Notes: a model not told the origin generated them from the letters alone. A stretch of 64,000 nucleotides of DNA from Prinia subflava (GCF_021018805.1 NC_086258.1:21528692-21592691); one strand, 5' to 3'. Positions 23,086 to 34,911 are shown, counted from the first letter of the stretch. A program made the numbers and translations.

Positions 23086-25300
23086 TCTGCACTGGCAGGG
23101 ACTGGGCTGGCCAGGCTCAGGGTCTGACTTCAGTCCTTGCTCAGATGGGGGAATCTGACCCAAAGCTGCACTTGGACTCCCTCAGGGTTCACCAGAGCTG
23201 ACTCCCAAAAATTGGTTTTTTTATTTTTTTCTGTGCCAGAGCATTAATTCCACAGGATGGGATCTGTGGAGCCTGCTCTGATCACATTCCTGGGCCAGGT
23301 GGGGAGAGCAGCCCAGGAAGGTGGCTGTGGGACAATCCTCAGGGGAAAAAATTACCAGGAGCGAGACCTTCACAAGGAATGGAAACTAAATCCCAAAAAG
23401 AAAACCCTCATATTTTGTTCCTCTGCTGTGGGCTATTGCAAACACAAAGCAGAATTATTTCCCACAAATCCTGTGTAGCATAATCCCATTTTCTACTGTC
23501 ATGCCTGGATTTGCTGCAAATTTACAAGGTTATTTTAAACATGTATTAAAATATATGTATTTTTTAAAATAAGTATTTTATAACTACACATACCTCTGTA
23601 TACTGCTGTGGATTTGATCTCTGCATTTCTGCCAGGGTGAACTTTTGGATCACGCCTGTGGAATGTCCAGTTTTCCCTGTGAAGCAATGAAGGATAGGTG
23701 AGCTTTTCTTGGGCTCCACTCTGGCATCTGACCCAACAAACTCAGCTGGCCCTGGGGTGAGGAGGGTGAGTCCCAGCCCCTCCTGGCCTCCAACATCAGC
23801 AGCAAGTTCTCAGCGCTTTATTTTGCTTTGTTCTGTTGGGTTTTGTTTTGTTTTCAAAGGCATCCTCTGCTGGAGTCTCCTCTGGTGCTGCCACCCCAGC
23901 TCCTCGCACAGATGAGATTTGATTTGTGTGAAATGACTTCTGGGGGTTTGTTATCGTTGCTCAGCTCTGGGAGATTTGTTATAAAACAATTTCTTCAGAA
24001 GCTGTGACAAATGAAAATTTCCATTCTCTGTATTTCAATGTGAAAACACTGGTGGGAAGAAGCCAAGCAAAATATTTCTTGGGTTTTCTCTTTTTCTCCA
24101 AATCCTAAACTGGAGAGGTCCATTTTTTTTCAACTGGAAAATGAGAGTGTTTGCCTCGAGTTTCTGTGCCCATGCCAGTGTGAAGAAATATTTCTTGCAG
24201 GAGGAGAGCAACAGGCTCTCCACTGTGCAAATGGGCTGAGGATTTATTGGGAAGCTTCCTTTTTACGAGGGAAAATGTTGTTATGTTATTTCTTCAGCTG
24301 CTCCCTCTGTTTTTCTGTTGTTTCTGTGGCTTTCGCACAGAGGGGAACACGGAGGAGGCAGCGCAAAAAAACGGAACTTTTCAGTTTGGAAAGAGAGCTG
24401 GTAAAAAAAAAAAAAAAAAAAAAAAAAAGATAATCCTGGGTTGGTTTCAAGCTGCTGCCTGGAAAGTTAAATGCAGAGCAAATGACAATTTTGTCTCACT
24501 TAGAAATTTCCCTGGGGAAAAACTCCCAGCTCTCACTGAGCTCCGCTTTTTGAGCTTTCCAGATCTGTAAAACCTCCCCTGACGAGTTGTTCCTGGAGGG
24601 GTTTTCATAATCCTGGTGGTGAATTGTCCCTGTCACACACCAAAGCCACCACTCCCTGCTCTGTAGCCACCAACAAAGGGCAAGAATTGACTCCTGGCAC
24701 ATCCCACCCACGGCTTGTTTCAAACCCTTTGTACCAGAGATTGATTTTAATGAAACGTTCCACCCTTACACACAAGAAATTTAGGGGTTTTTTTTAGATT
24801 TTTTTTTTTTTTAGAAATGCACACACAGCAAATTAAGTTCCTGAATGTGAAATAACAGTTACCCAATCCTGCCAAAGCTGAGCTGGCAGAGCACCTCTGA
24901 TGGAGTCTGGGGGATGCAAAGGGCACAAGGACCCCGTTGTCTCTTGCCCCTGATATCCCCAAATCTGCACATTTTTATCCCAGCTCTGAATTCTGCCTCT
25001 TTTCTGACTTTGTAGGGCTTTCCCAGCAATGGAGTGGGTGAGAAATGATTCCTCTTTTACCCCATCTGAGGTGCCAAATCCTCATTTCCACCTCAGCTTA
25101 ATGAAATCTGAGGTTGGCCCCTCGTCCATGCCTGATTTCACAAAGCTGGGTTTGAAGAGCAGTTGGACACTGGTGGGAGATCTGCTGCTGAGAGTCGGGA
25201 TTTAGGAAATACTGGTTTGTTTAAGGTAATGAACAAGGGCTGAAAAGGGAGAATTGCAGATGGATCTGTCACTGACCAGTGAAAATGGTTTCTGAAATCC
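23086..25300. other. Unique intergenic sequence with homopolymer runs
   Basis: No gene recognised. An A26 run sits at 24403-24428 and T-rich runs at 24789-24813. AT-rich words occur at 23520-23600. None is attached to a recognisable retroposed gene. Confidence 0.4.
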
Positions 25301-25638
25301 TGGGGGAGGGAGGGAGGGAGGGAGGGAGGGAGGGAGGAAGGAAGGAAGGAAGGAAGGAAGGAAGGAAGGAAGGAAGGAAGGAAGGAAGGAAGGAAGGAAG
25401 GAAGGAAGGAAGGAAGGAAGGAAGGAAGGAAGGAAGGAAGGAAGGAAGGAAGGAAGGAAGGAAGGAAGGAAGGAAGGAAGGAAGGAAGGAAGGAAGGAAG
25501 GAAGGAAGGAAGGAAGGAAGGAAGGAAGGAAGGAAGGAAGGAAGGAAGGAAGGAAGGAAGGAAGGAAGGAAGGAAGGAAGGAAGGAAGGAAGGAAGGAAG
25601 GAAGGAAGGAAGGAAGGAAGGAAGGAAGGAAGGAAGGA
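25301..25638. repeat. Long purine tetranucleotide array, GGGA then GGAA
   Basis: A run of GGGAGGGA (about 25305-25335) passes without a break into about 75 copies of GGAA that look uninterrupted to 25638. The + strand is only G and A for over 330 bp. Such homopurine mirror repeats can form triplex DNA, and GGAA arrays are known ETS-factor binding substrates; both are family knowledge, not shown here. The 129-codon frame through it (RKEG repeats) is an artefact. Confidence 0.98.
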
Positions 25639-27021
25639 CCAGAGTTCCTGTCCCCCTCTTTGCTGTAAGTCTGTAATTCAGGCAGGTTTTGAATAAGAGG
25701 TTATAAATTATTATTTAACAGGTTTTTAATTGCTTCATGAATCCATGCATCATTTCAGAACCCAAAACACTTTGCAGCAAACAGTTCAACACTTTAATTA
25801 ATTAGAAGTTGAATGGGAAATGCACCTTTTTCTTTTCCCCCTAACTTGCTGTACTACAAATTATTCCTTCTTGGCTTGGGGTTATAAAAACCAGGTTATT
25901 CATGCCCTTGTCATCTGTTTGGTGCCACTTACAGTCTTACAGATTGTTATTGTATCTCCCAGGATATTTTTTTCTGATGGAACTGAAAAAAAAGGGGATT
26001 TTTTTTCTGATGGAACAGCTCCCTTCAGTTCCATCTTCCCCCTGTGGAGATCACAGTGGACTTTGGAACGTCCTTCATGCTGTTCCCTCTGCTTTTCCGG
26101 TTCTGCACCTGATCCTGCTGCAAGTTTTTGGATAATCCATTGCTTCAATCGAGTCACCCTCCTGCAAAAGCTCCGTTCCTCCTTTAAAGAGCACTAATGG
26201 GTGTGCAAGGCAGCCCCTGCCCTGATAAATGCCATCCCCAATCCTTTACTTTTATCATAGTTATTCCTGAGCCTACCACTTCCAAACCCCAGCGAGGATA
26301 TCAAAGTGCTCTTTCCATTAATTTGAGACAGTTCCTCCAATTCTCCACCCATAAAGAAAAGTTCCACTGACAGAATTTTCCTCAGTTCCTCCCCAGCAAA
26401 CATCAATGTGAAGAATTCAGCTGGATTTTCTGCTCCAACCTTATCTTCCTTGAGCTTTTCCTTTCATGCCTCTCTCATTTACTGGCCTTGGAGCCTCTCT
26501 GGCAGCGTTCCTGCTGCTGCAGCTGTGTTTCAGAAGGATATCTTGGTATTTCTTGTACAGTTAGCAAGTTGTTCCTCGAAATATTTCTTGGCCTGTCTTG
26601 TGATGATTTCCCAAGAATCTTGCCAGAGCTGATGTTCTTTCCTCTCTCCCCTTTTAGACACAACACACAGCTGAGGGCTTGCAGGGAGTTAATGCTGTGT
26701 GACAGGGGAAAGCACAGCAGAAATGTCACAGGATCCCTCCAAACCTGGACTGGAGGTGGGACCTGCCAAGCTGTCAGCAGCCCCAGCTGTCCCCGTGTCA
26801 CCATGGGGACGTGGCAGAGCAGAGCACTGTCACAGAGAGCAGCCCTGGAGAAAACCCAGTATGAACTCACTGACACACAAACCAACAGCCATGGGCTGGA
26901 GTATTGCCAGGTCAAACGGGAATGCTGATGTCCCTTGTGTCACCAGAAGGGATCCAGGCACCGTGCTCAGAGACTCCCCAGCCCCTGGGAGATTCCCCTC
27001 GTCCCCCATGCCAAGGATGGC
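25639..27021. other. Unique intergenic sequence
   Basis: A short direct duplication, TTTTTTCTGATGGAAC, occurs twice near 25970-26016. No gene is supported: the 125- to 146-codon frames on both strands overlap and show no family features. Confidence 0.4.
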
Positions 27022-27133
27022 TCCACATTCCACATTCCACATTCCACATTCCACATTCCACAATCCACATTCCACATTCCACATTCCACAATCCACATTC
27101 CACATTCCATATTCCACATTCCATATTCCATGT
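27022..27133. repeat. Heptamer tandem repeat, CCACATT unit
   Basis: About sixteen copies of CCACATT with occasional CCACAAT and CCATATT variants. Because seven is not a multiple of three, all frames read a 7-residue repeat, giving chance frames on both strands. Confidence 0.95.
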
Positions 27134-28149
27134 TCACCAAGGAAAAGCCATGTCAGGAATCTTGGAGGGCGCTGATTGCTCAGGCAAGTTTTTTTTCCAG
27201 AAGTTTCCTGGAGCCCAAAGCTATCTGCAAGTGGAATAGAGACTCATGGAATATTCTGGGTTGCAAGGGAGCCACAAGGATGTGGAATCCAGCACTTAAA
27301 TACAATATGTGCAGAGGTTGCAGCCTGTGTGTGGCAGGAATGGGGCTGTCCCACCAGGGATAATCTGGGAGGCAGGAGTGGCACAGGACAGGAGGACGGT
27401 GCCCCGGGTGTCCTGGGTGGGAGGGCACAGTGCCAGGCAAGGTGAGCAGAGCAGGTCCCGGGCTCAGGCAGCATTCCAGGGATCTCCAGGGAAGTTCAGA
27501 GGGACAGGAACCGCTGCAGGGTCAGTGCAGGGAGGTCCATGAGCAGCACAGGATGCACAAACCATGCCAGAACCAGGGCAGGCACAAAACTGCCCCAGCA
27601 CAGCTCCAGCCGAGCTCCAGGGCCAGTGGATGTGTGGGAAGGAGGTTCCTCAAGAGGGTGGCCAGGAAATACAATGTGCTGGAGCACTGGAGGCCCTGGC
27701 AGCAGGGGTAGATCCTTTCTTCCCACCTCTGGGGGGGAGTTCCAGAGGTTTGTCATTAAATAACCGCTCCAGAAGGGCTGGGGGCAGCAGGGACAGGTGC
27801 TGCCTAGGATTTCTCCAGCCCTAAGGCAGGGAAGGCTCCCAAGTGTTCCGTGGGGGCTCTGAATCCTCCTGACAAACCAGGAGCACGTCGGGTCCTTCTG
27901 CTGCTGCCAGGAGGGACTTCCTTAAATCCAGTCGGTCCCCCTGCATCCCAGAGCTGTTCCCTCACACTTCCAAGGCTCCTTTTCCATGAGACAGAGGAAT
28001 CTCGAAGGGCTGGAACATCCATTTGCAGTTAATTTGGGGAAGCCTCAGCAGGTGACGGGCACTGGGGGCATTCCCAGCGCTCCGGGGCTGCAATCTGGGC
28101 TCTGCCCGGCACCCTGCAGGCACAGAGGGGCTGGCACCATGAAGTGTCT
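27134..28149. other. Unique intergenic sequence, no gene found
   Basis: GC-moderate sequence with overlapping frames on both strands and no domain or exon structure that I can support. Confidence 0.35.
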
Positions 28150-28345
28150 GGGACAATTTCAAATGAAGCGAAAATAAATGTAATTAGTTATTACAGTTTA
28201 TTAGCGGCTCATATCCTTCGGCAGATCCTGTCTTTATTCCGTGTTTAATGGGATTAATAACTCCTTAAGCAGCCGTGTGACAGCCACGAGCAGTGAAATT
28301 CCACAGCTGGCACACAAACGTTCTCCTGCTTCTTCATTTTACCCC
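28150..28345. promoter_or_regulatory. Candidate conserved noncoding element
   Basis: A non-repetitive AT-rich block with clustered homeodomain-type cores: GTAATTAGTTATTACAG, TTTAATGGGATTAATAAC and CTCCTTAAGCAG, with isolated CGs (TTAGCGGCTC, CTTCGGCAG, TTCCGTG) retained. Such texture is typical of developmental noncoding elements. Conservation itself is not observable here, so this is a hypothesis. Confidence 0.3.
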
Positions 28346-28543
28346 CCTTTTTTAAAAAGAGGGACATTTTTCAGGCCCCTTCTTGGCAATATTCTGGTTG
28401 ATTGACAGAGTAAGTGGATAAGTTATTGGGACAGGAAGCAGGATTGGCTGCTGTGGGATTCTCAAGTCAGGCAGGATCAGCCACAAAACCCACTCGGGGC
28501 ATGTAGGAATAGGGTAAAAAGCTGGCCTGCCATTTCTTCTAAG
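28346..28543. other. Unique intergenic sequence
   Basis: No gene or repeat recognised between the AT-rich block and the family E LTR. Confidence 0.3.
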
Positions 28544-28899
28544 TGTAGCTAACAAACAATTTATAAGTTCCCATATGAAGCTGTTTTAAGATGTTCCTTT
28601 AACACAACAATCTATTCTGAGGGTGAAAAATAAATGCACCTTTAACAACAAGGGATTTGTCCCATGAGAATCAGTAAAGAAAATACGTAAACAATCTGAG
28701 ACTAGAGAGATTTGATAGACAAGTAAAATGTCTTTTACTAACCAATAGAATAATTAACAAGAAAGCTATTGACCAATTAGAAGTTGGCCTTGGAGTTTGT
28801 AAAAACTTTATAAAAGACAGCATGTGGCCATAATAAAGGGACTTCTGAGCCTTCTGAAACTTTTATTACTCGATATGTCATTCTATATGTCTAACAACA
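28544..28899 (+). mobile_element. Probable solitary LTR, family E
   Basis: About 356 bp from TGTAGCTAACAAAC to TCTAACAACA, with LTR-like order: CCAAT motifs (CTAACCAATAG, TGACCAATTAG), a TATA box (CTTTATAAAAGAC), a polyadenylation signal (CCATAATAAAGGG) and a T-rich downstream part. No clear target duplication is seen, so the ends are approximate. No second copy is in the window, and assignment rests on architecture alone. Confidence 0.65.
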
Positions 28900-29568
28900 A
28901 TAGGGGCACACTGGAAATCCGGAAGTTTCTCAACCAAAATGTCTTATTCTGCCCCATCCTGCTGCAAGCTGGCCTCTGCTCCATCCCAAAGGGTTGGAGA
29001 GCTTCAGCAGACACTGAACTTCCTGACTCAGGAGGATGGGGAAGGTTTAAGTAATACAAGAGAAAAGTAAGTGCCTTGTGACATCTGTGTCCAAAAAGTT
29101 GAGTGTAAAAACAAAACAAACTCATTTCTGCCTCATCTTCATTTCTTCCTGACAGACCAGCAAAGAACAGACTCTCCAGATGGGAGAACAGGAAGGGAGA
29201 GCAATAAAACCAAAGCTGGCACATTGCTGCCTTCAGAGCAGGGTGCAGAAGGCTGAGCAGGGAGAGCCAGGGCTTGGTAAAGATTCAGTGCCCACACTTT
29301 GCCCGGTTTCTCAGAGGGGAGAAAGTGGCATTTGGCAAACTGCCCTGAGCCTGAGTTTGTGTTTGTTATTACTGCAAACTCCATCCTTGAGAGGGCCCTG
29401 GGCAGGCTCGGGGAGCCCACAAAGAGCCTGGGGTGGTGCAGACCCTGCAGATCTGCACTGCCAGGGGGGCTGAGATCCTCCTGCACACAACTGGGACACA
29501 GGGCTGTGGGGGCTCGCCAGCCCTGGGAAAGGGCAGGGGAAAGAAAGGTGAAAAACCAGTAAGATCAC
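28900..29568. other. Unique intergenic sequence
   Basis: No gene recognised. Frames of 87-115 codons on both strands overlap. Confidence 0.35.
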
Positions 29569-30530
29569 TGACAAAGACCCTCTAACTAGGTAGAAAGTGG
29601 TGTGTTTTATGTTTTATTTTTATATTGACTGGCATGGGAGTCACCTCCTAAAGTTGTGTCTGCTGATTACAAGGCTCTTTGCCCTGTGTTTATCTACCAA
29701 AGTCTTACATACTCAAAACGTTTATACATTTGCATAATCCCTGCACCTCTCATCCCTGCTCTGTATTAAAATGAGGCCAGAGTTCTTCATGCCTGTGCAA
29801 TTCTTCACTCAAACTGGGTGGGTGTTCCTTGAATTGGGTCGGTGGTCATGAAGGATGAAGTCAGAGATGTCTTCCTCGCAGTGACCTTTCTTCTGGCAGG
29901 CTTTTGTAACCTCTTGGCACAATTCAATCTCCCCCACTTTGCTTCCAGTTATTTTTGGGTCCTGGTGCTGTCAGGGTTCCATTGGTTTTCAGTTGTTCTC
30001 CTGATGGTCCATCTATCTCATTTCCTTCTACAAACACAACTAAGACAGGCACATAAAAGCAAGTAAAACATCACCTGTGTTCTAGCATAAGCATCTAGTA
30101 ATTATTAACTCATCTTTGTTTTTTCTAACTTGTGGGCCAAATTTTCTGAAGCCTGACAGTTTGCTGGCTTTCCCAAGAGAAAGCCTTCAGCAGTTTCTCC
30201 TTTCCCAGGCAGCTTTGTGTAAATAACTTCCCATAACATTTCTGGACAAACAATACTCCTTTCCCGTAACAACCTCTCTCCCAGGTGTTGTTTGTGTTAC
30301 TTGACCAATGGAGAGAGGTGTCCATCCTGTGGACCAATAATGTGCTTTTTTAGCACAGTATGTTATAAAAAGGCTGAAAGGAATTGCAATAAAGCCTTCT
30401 AATGTCTTCTAACTGCTGCAGTCAAGCATCTTTATTTTTGTGTCTAATTGCAACACTAACTTACATCTTAATCAATATAAATTACTCCTATCCCTTGGCT
30501 AAAATCTTAACTCTTTAAAATCTTGACTCA
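29569..30530 (-). mobile_element. Old LTR relic, family F, interrupted by a younger LTR
   Basis: The segment 29569-30130 plus 30456 to about 30530 shares landmarks in the same order with 39083-39695: TGACAAAGACCCTCTAAC near the left edge, GAATTGGGTCGGTGGTC, GTCTTCCTCG and TCTTAA-rich sequence to the right. A + strand TTTTATTTTTA near the left end is the reverse complement of an AATAAA region, so the LTR lies on the minus strand. It looks like an ERVL-type LTR by its terminal wording; that is inference. It is split by a family B LTR at 30131-30455. The right boundary is uncertain. Confidence 0.6.
30131..30455 (+). mobile_element. Solitary LTR, family B, nested, with perfect CTAACT duplication
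   Basis: The 325-bp element runs from TGTGGGCCAAATTTTCTG to TGCAACA and is flanked by CTAACT on both sides (30125-30130 and 30456-30461). It carries a CCAAT motif (TTGACCAATGGAGAG), a TATA box (TGTTATAAAAAGG) and AATAAAGCC. It aligns with the copy at 3956-4286 over the full length. The exact 6-bp duplication shows insertion of a provirus followed by LTR recombination, leaving no internal sequence. Confidence 0.95.
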
Positions 30531-30701
30531 GGAAGAGGAGGGAGGCAGGCCCAGGTATCAGCACCAACCTCCCAAACACAGCAGTGGGTGCTGCAGAGTG
30601 GAGGCACCAGTCAGGATCTCACAGTGAGGGGCTCAGTCCTGCTCTTCATGGCTGAAAACATCAGTGGGGACAGCTCCAGGTCAGGACATCTCTTAAATGT
30701 C
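30531..30701. other. Short unique spacer between two LTRs
   Basis: No feature recognised. It ends in AATGTC, part of the probable target duplication of the next LTR. Confidence 0.4.
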
Positions 30702-31061
30702 TGTGGGCCTGATATTTTTGGGCCTGAGAGATTTGAACCTGCTGGTAGCTGCTAACTCCTTTCCCAAGGGAAAAGTTTCTTAGGAAAGCTTCTTCCCAAA
30801 ACCATCTTGCCAAAACAACCAACCTTTCCCAAAACAATCTTCTCCAGGTGGTGTTTGCCTTTCTGCTTCTCAGAGAAAAAACATTTTGGCTGTTCCTCTA
30901 GTTTGACCAATGGGATTGGGGAGGTGTCAGTCTTGTTCACCAATCGTGTTAAGTCTGTGTCGGAACACCTCATAAAATTAGACAATTAAAGCCTTTTTTA
31001 TGCCTTTTGCCCTCTGAAATATTTTTAGTCTTTCATCTTTTGTTTGTGTCCTATAGTGACA
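30702..31061 (+). mobile_element. Solitary LTR, family D (plus orientation)
   Basis: The 360-bp element begins TGTGGGCCTGATATTTTTGG and ends CCTATAGTGACA. It contains TTTGACCAATGGGATTGG and a TTAAAGCC region. Flanks AATGTC (30696-30701) and GATGCC (31062-31067) match at four of six positions, the differences being transitions, as for an aged 6-bp duplication. It aligns along its full length with 21558-21923, which lies inverted. Confidence 0.85.
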
Positions 31062-31659
31062 GATGCCCACCTTCAGGCTTCTCCTGCTGCCCAGCTTCCC
31101 TCTGGAGGGGCAGCTGCTCTGGGGGTGACTGTGCTGAAAAATCCGGGATTCTGAGGCAGGCTCAGCATCGTGCCAGAGCCAGAGCCTGCTCGGGGAGCCT
31201 GCTGCCATCACCACCCTCACCTGGGCTGCTGCTCTGAGCTGCTTTAATTGATTGACTGCCTAATGAAGCTCTGCATTTCCACCCCCCGGTGCCCTGAGCG
31301 GATGCTCTGCTGCAGGCTCTGTGTCATCTGTCAAGGTCACTTTGGAGGGACATTACTCACCAGACAAGGGGAAATGCGCCGGTGTTAACGAGCAGGGAGG
31401 TGGGAAGTGATGGTGGCAGGTTCCTGTTCCAGCCTGGGCTAGAGGGGAGGCTCTCCACAGGGGCTGCGCAGCCCAGCTGCTCCAAGGGCACATCTGGAGC
31501 TCCAAGGGCACATCTGGAGCTCCGAGCCAGGCTGGGGGTACCTGAGCCTCTGGGCTGCAGTGCCAGCCTGGGTTAGCTGGCTGAGAGCTGCCAGGGATTC
31601 ACTGGAAAAATTTCCATCATTTTTCTGGGTGTTTCAGTGGGAGGTGTTCCTGCCCATTG
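31062..31659. other. Unique intergenic sequence with a small tandem duplication
   Basis: The 20-bp unit GCTCCAAGGGCACATCTGGA occurs twice in tandem at about 31479-31518. Otherwise nothing recognised. Confidence 0.45.
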
Positions 31660-31746
31660 GGGGCGGGGGGATTGGAACTGGATTGGCACTTTAAGGCCAC
31701 TTCCAACCCAAGGCATTCCATGATTTCCTGATTCTAGGGTTCTTTG
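31660..31746 (+). mobile_element. CR1 LINE 3' end remnant (plus orientation)
   Basis: GGGGGATTGGAACTGGATTG, TTTAAGGCCACTTCCAACCC and AAGGCATTCCATGATTTCC are followed by TGATTCTAGGGTTCTTTGATTC, a decayed CR1 3' end with its short terminal repeat. Confidence 0.75.
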
Positions 31747-33363
31747 ATTCCACTCCTGTCTGTATCTCAGGTGCTGTGCAGATCAATTCCAGAAGTGCTC
31801 CAGCTTTGGGCTTGGCTCCCCCACTGAAGTTTTGAGGCACAAAACAAAACCTTTCAGCCCCAGGAGTGGCAGCTGAGGTGGATATGGCAGCAACAGCGCA
31901 GCCTTTTAGGAGCAGGGTAATTTCAGAACTCTTCAAACAGTAAATGAGGTGTCCTTTTAGGAAGAGATAACCAGTAAAGTGATAACATTTCCTAGAAGAC
32001 AGCGAAATGCAAATAATCTTGGCACTGCACATGGTGCAGGCAATCCACCTCCTCTCTGTGCACTTCAGAGTCTCATGGAGATGTTTATTCACACCTGGTT
32101 GTTCTGCACAAACATTTTGTTCTATTCTCCTGTTCCCTCTTTGATTTTCCCACTTTCTGTGCCCCTCCAAGACCCAGCCTCAGCCACTGCCCTGGGCCAT
32201 CTCACACACACACTCTGTTCATTCCCAGGCTGCTGTGTGCCTCACAATTCTGGGCTCTGAGCAAGGTTTTATACAATATTTATATTTCTCTGAGACTTGA
32301 GAGGTCACTCAACCTGACAGAACTGAAGCCTCTGCCTGTGGGAGGGGGGTTCTGCTGCAGCATCAGCAGAAAGTAAATGAGCTCCCAAATGAGAGTTCAG
32401 AGAGTTCTGGCTGTCATTTCCATACAGCTTTGGAGTCTGCTTGTGGTTTCTTCCTTCGAGGGAGGAAAAGTTGCTGCAAGTGTCTGCTCAGCACCAGGCT
32501 GATGCTGGAATGGAGCACCAGGGGGATCAGGGTTTGCTGCAGCTGCAGTGAGGCTTTCCTGGCCCTTCCTGCTGATCTGAACATCTCAGGAACAAAACCC
32601 CTGCCCAGAGCAGCAGAGAAGAGGTGAACCCTCTGCTTGCCACCTGGATTGCTCCCACAGCTCACCGTTCTCTCCCTCTGCAGCACTTCAAGCACCTGGG
32701 CCGGGCAAGTCCTGCATTTCTTCACCTCCATCCTCCCTGCCAGGACCCAGAGAGGTTCAATGAGACCTCCAAGGTCACAGGAGAGGAAAGGTGCTGATTT
32801 TAGCTTCCCCTCCCCAGCACTCAGCTGCCTTCAGGCTGCTCCCAGGATGTTCAAGGAAAACAAGGAGTCATGAGCACCCTTGAGGAGCTCTGCTGGTAAA
32901 ACTGAGCAGCGTAAAAAGGCCAGATAAGATACAGGATCAACATTTGTGACCAGGAGGCCCTTCAGAGCAAAACATCTGCTTGCCTGCAGTGGTAACTGAT
33001 TCCCCCGTGCTGTGGCAGGGTCATTGAGGTGCTCGGTTCCCACAGGGCTTTGGTGCCTTTTCAGGAATCCTGGAGTGGGCAGGATGGGAAGCCCAGGCTG
33101 GCAGACAGGGCACAGCCTGTGCAGGAAGCTGCTGCTCTGGAGAGGCAGCTGGAGGAGCAGCAGGATGTCCCAGGGCATCCCAAAGGGCAGGAGCTGCCTG
33201 CTCAGCTGGCTGAGCCCTGCCTTCAGGGCACTGGCACCGGCTCCTGGAGCTGCTGGGATCCACCTGGAGCCCAGGATGTGAGCTGGGCTTTGCTGAGCTG
33301 GGCTCTGCTGAGCTTAGCTGGATGATGCCCTGCTCCATCTGCTGCTGCAGGGCTTGGAGTCAG
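31747..33363. other. Unique intergenic sequence, no gene found
   Basis: Frames up to 159 codons are open on either strand without domain or exon signals. Short CTGAGCT/GCTGAGC words recur near 33290-33320. Confidence 0.35.
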
Positions 33364-33640
33364 TCACAGAATCACAGAATCACACAGAAAAACAGAATCA
33401 CACAGAATCACACAGAATCACACAGAATCACACAGAATCACACAGAATCACACAGAATCACAGAGAATCACACAATCACACAATCACCAGGTTGGAAGAG
33501 ACCTCCAAGGTCATCAAGTCCAACCCAGCCCTAACACCTGAACTAATCCATGGCACTAGTGCCACATCCAGTCTTTCTTTAAACACATCCAGGGATGGTG
33601 ACTCCACCACCTCCCTGGGCAGGTCACACCCTGCCCATGA
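33364..33640 (-). mobile_element. CR1 LINE with expanded 3' tail (minus orientation)
   Basis: A tail of ACACAGAATC decamers (about 33364-33485) precedes ACCAGGTTGGAAGAGACCTC, CAAGGTCATCAAGTCCAACC, CAGCCCTAACACCTGAAC and GGGATGGTGACTCCACCACC. It belongs to the same subfamily as the copy at 22700; both tails are unusually long and made of variants of the same 8- or 10-bp unit. The 5' end is truncated near 33640. Confidence 0.9.
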
Positions 33641-34911
33641 CACTGACAGCCCTGGGGGGGTGTCCAGCTTCCCACTCCCTTCTCTTTGCACCTTGCTGGA
33701 GAAGGATGAGTTCAGCCACACCCTTTGGCCACTTGGTCTGTGGTGCTGTGGATGCTGGGAAGGGACAGGAGAGCCACAGATCCACTGGAAGATGATTCTT
33801 CCTGAGCTTCAAAGCCTAAGAAGATCACTGATGTTTGCAGTTAAAACGAATTGGGAAAGGAAATCCCAACGATGAAGGGGTTGTTCTGGGTCTCTGGCTG
33901 CAGAGAGCTTTCACATGGAGAGGTGGGAGAGCACAACCTTTTCCCTCTTGACCCCTTCCAGCCCTGTCCTGGAATCCCCAAGGTGCCATAAATGGGGAGC
34001 TGTGCTTCAGGGTGGCCCCACCCCAGAGCAGGTGAGCAGCTCTACCTAACCTGAGCATACCATTCCAATAAAATGCAATTCCACAGAGCTCTACCTAACC
34101 CTGCCTTCCAGGCCTAAAGCATCTGTGGAGCAATTTCTGCACAATTTCTACTGCCTAGAATATATTTTTGTTCTAGTTGTGCTAAAACCCAGAAGAACAA
34201 TTTTTAGGGAAGATTCAGCCCAAGGCTTGTTCACAGTCAGGAGGGAATGAGGGAAGGAAATGTTTTTTTTCCCTTGCAGATTGTGGCCAGCTCTATTTCA
34301 GAGGAACCAACCTGTCCAGCCACCTCTGTGGCCCCTTAAATGATTCCCACACTTATCCCAGGGCCTTCAGCATGGTGTTAACCTGAAGGCAATGCTGGGG
34401 GCAGGAGAAGTGGTTCCACATTTATCCAGGCAGTGAAAGGGCAGCATTACCTGGGATGCCCCTTGGAACAGCAAATGTGGCATGAAGGAACAAACTCAGC
34501 TCTCAGCGGGAATGAGACAGGACAGGAAAGCAGGAGTTACACAGATTCCAGCTAAAGCCATCAGCAACAGCTCAGTGAGCACTCTGAGTGTGAATGGCAC
34601 TGCAGGCACACGTGGGAGGGGCGGGAAGTCGTGTTCCCTGTCACTCCTGGAGCAGCCTGGCCATGCTTGGACTGCACAGTGAGGAAACACCATCAGTGTC
34701 CGTGGGAGCTGCAAACAGCTCAGGGCTCACTCTGTCCCGAGGGTGCCAGCCTGGAGAGCCCCTGGCAGAGCAGGAAACACCCAGAGCCTCCCTCCGAAAA
34801 AAGGGCAGCTCAGCTGGGGCAGAATTCCCTGGCAGATCATGGGGAATCACCCTCGGAAAGGAGCCACAAGGGGCAGGGTCACCTCTCTGTCCTGCAGCCC
34901 CTGGGACCCTG
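33641..34911. other. Unique intergenic sequence
   Basis: No gene supported. Duplicated AGAGCTCTACCTAACC-like words occur around 34040-34100. Confidence 0.35.

Noticed and set aside
25279..25668. 129-codon frame of RKEG repeats
   Set aside because: Pure translation of the GGAA microsatellite.
26830..27239. Frames with PHSTFH or MWNVEC repeats
   Set aside because: Products of the CCACATT heptamer array.
29842..30066. 74-codon hydrophobic frame (FLLAGFCNLLAQFNL...)
   Set aside because: It lies inside the family F LTR relic and has no retroviral or cellular domain.
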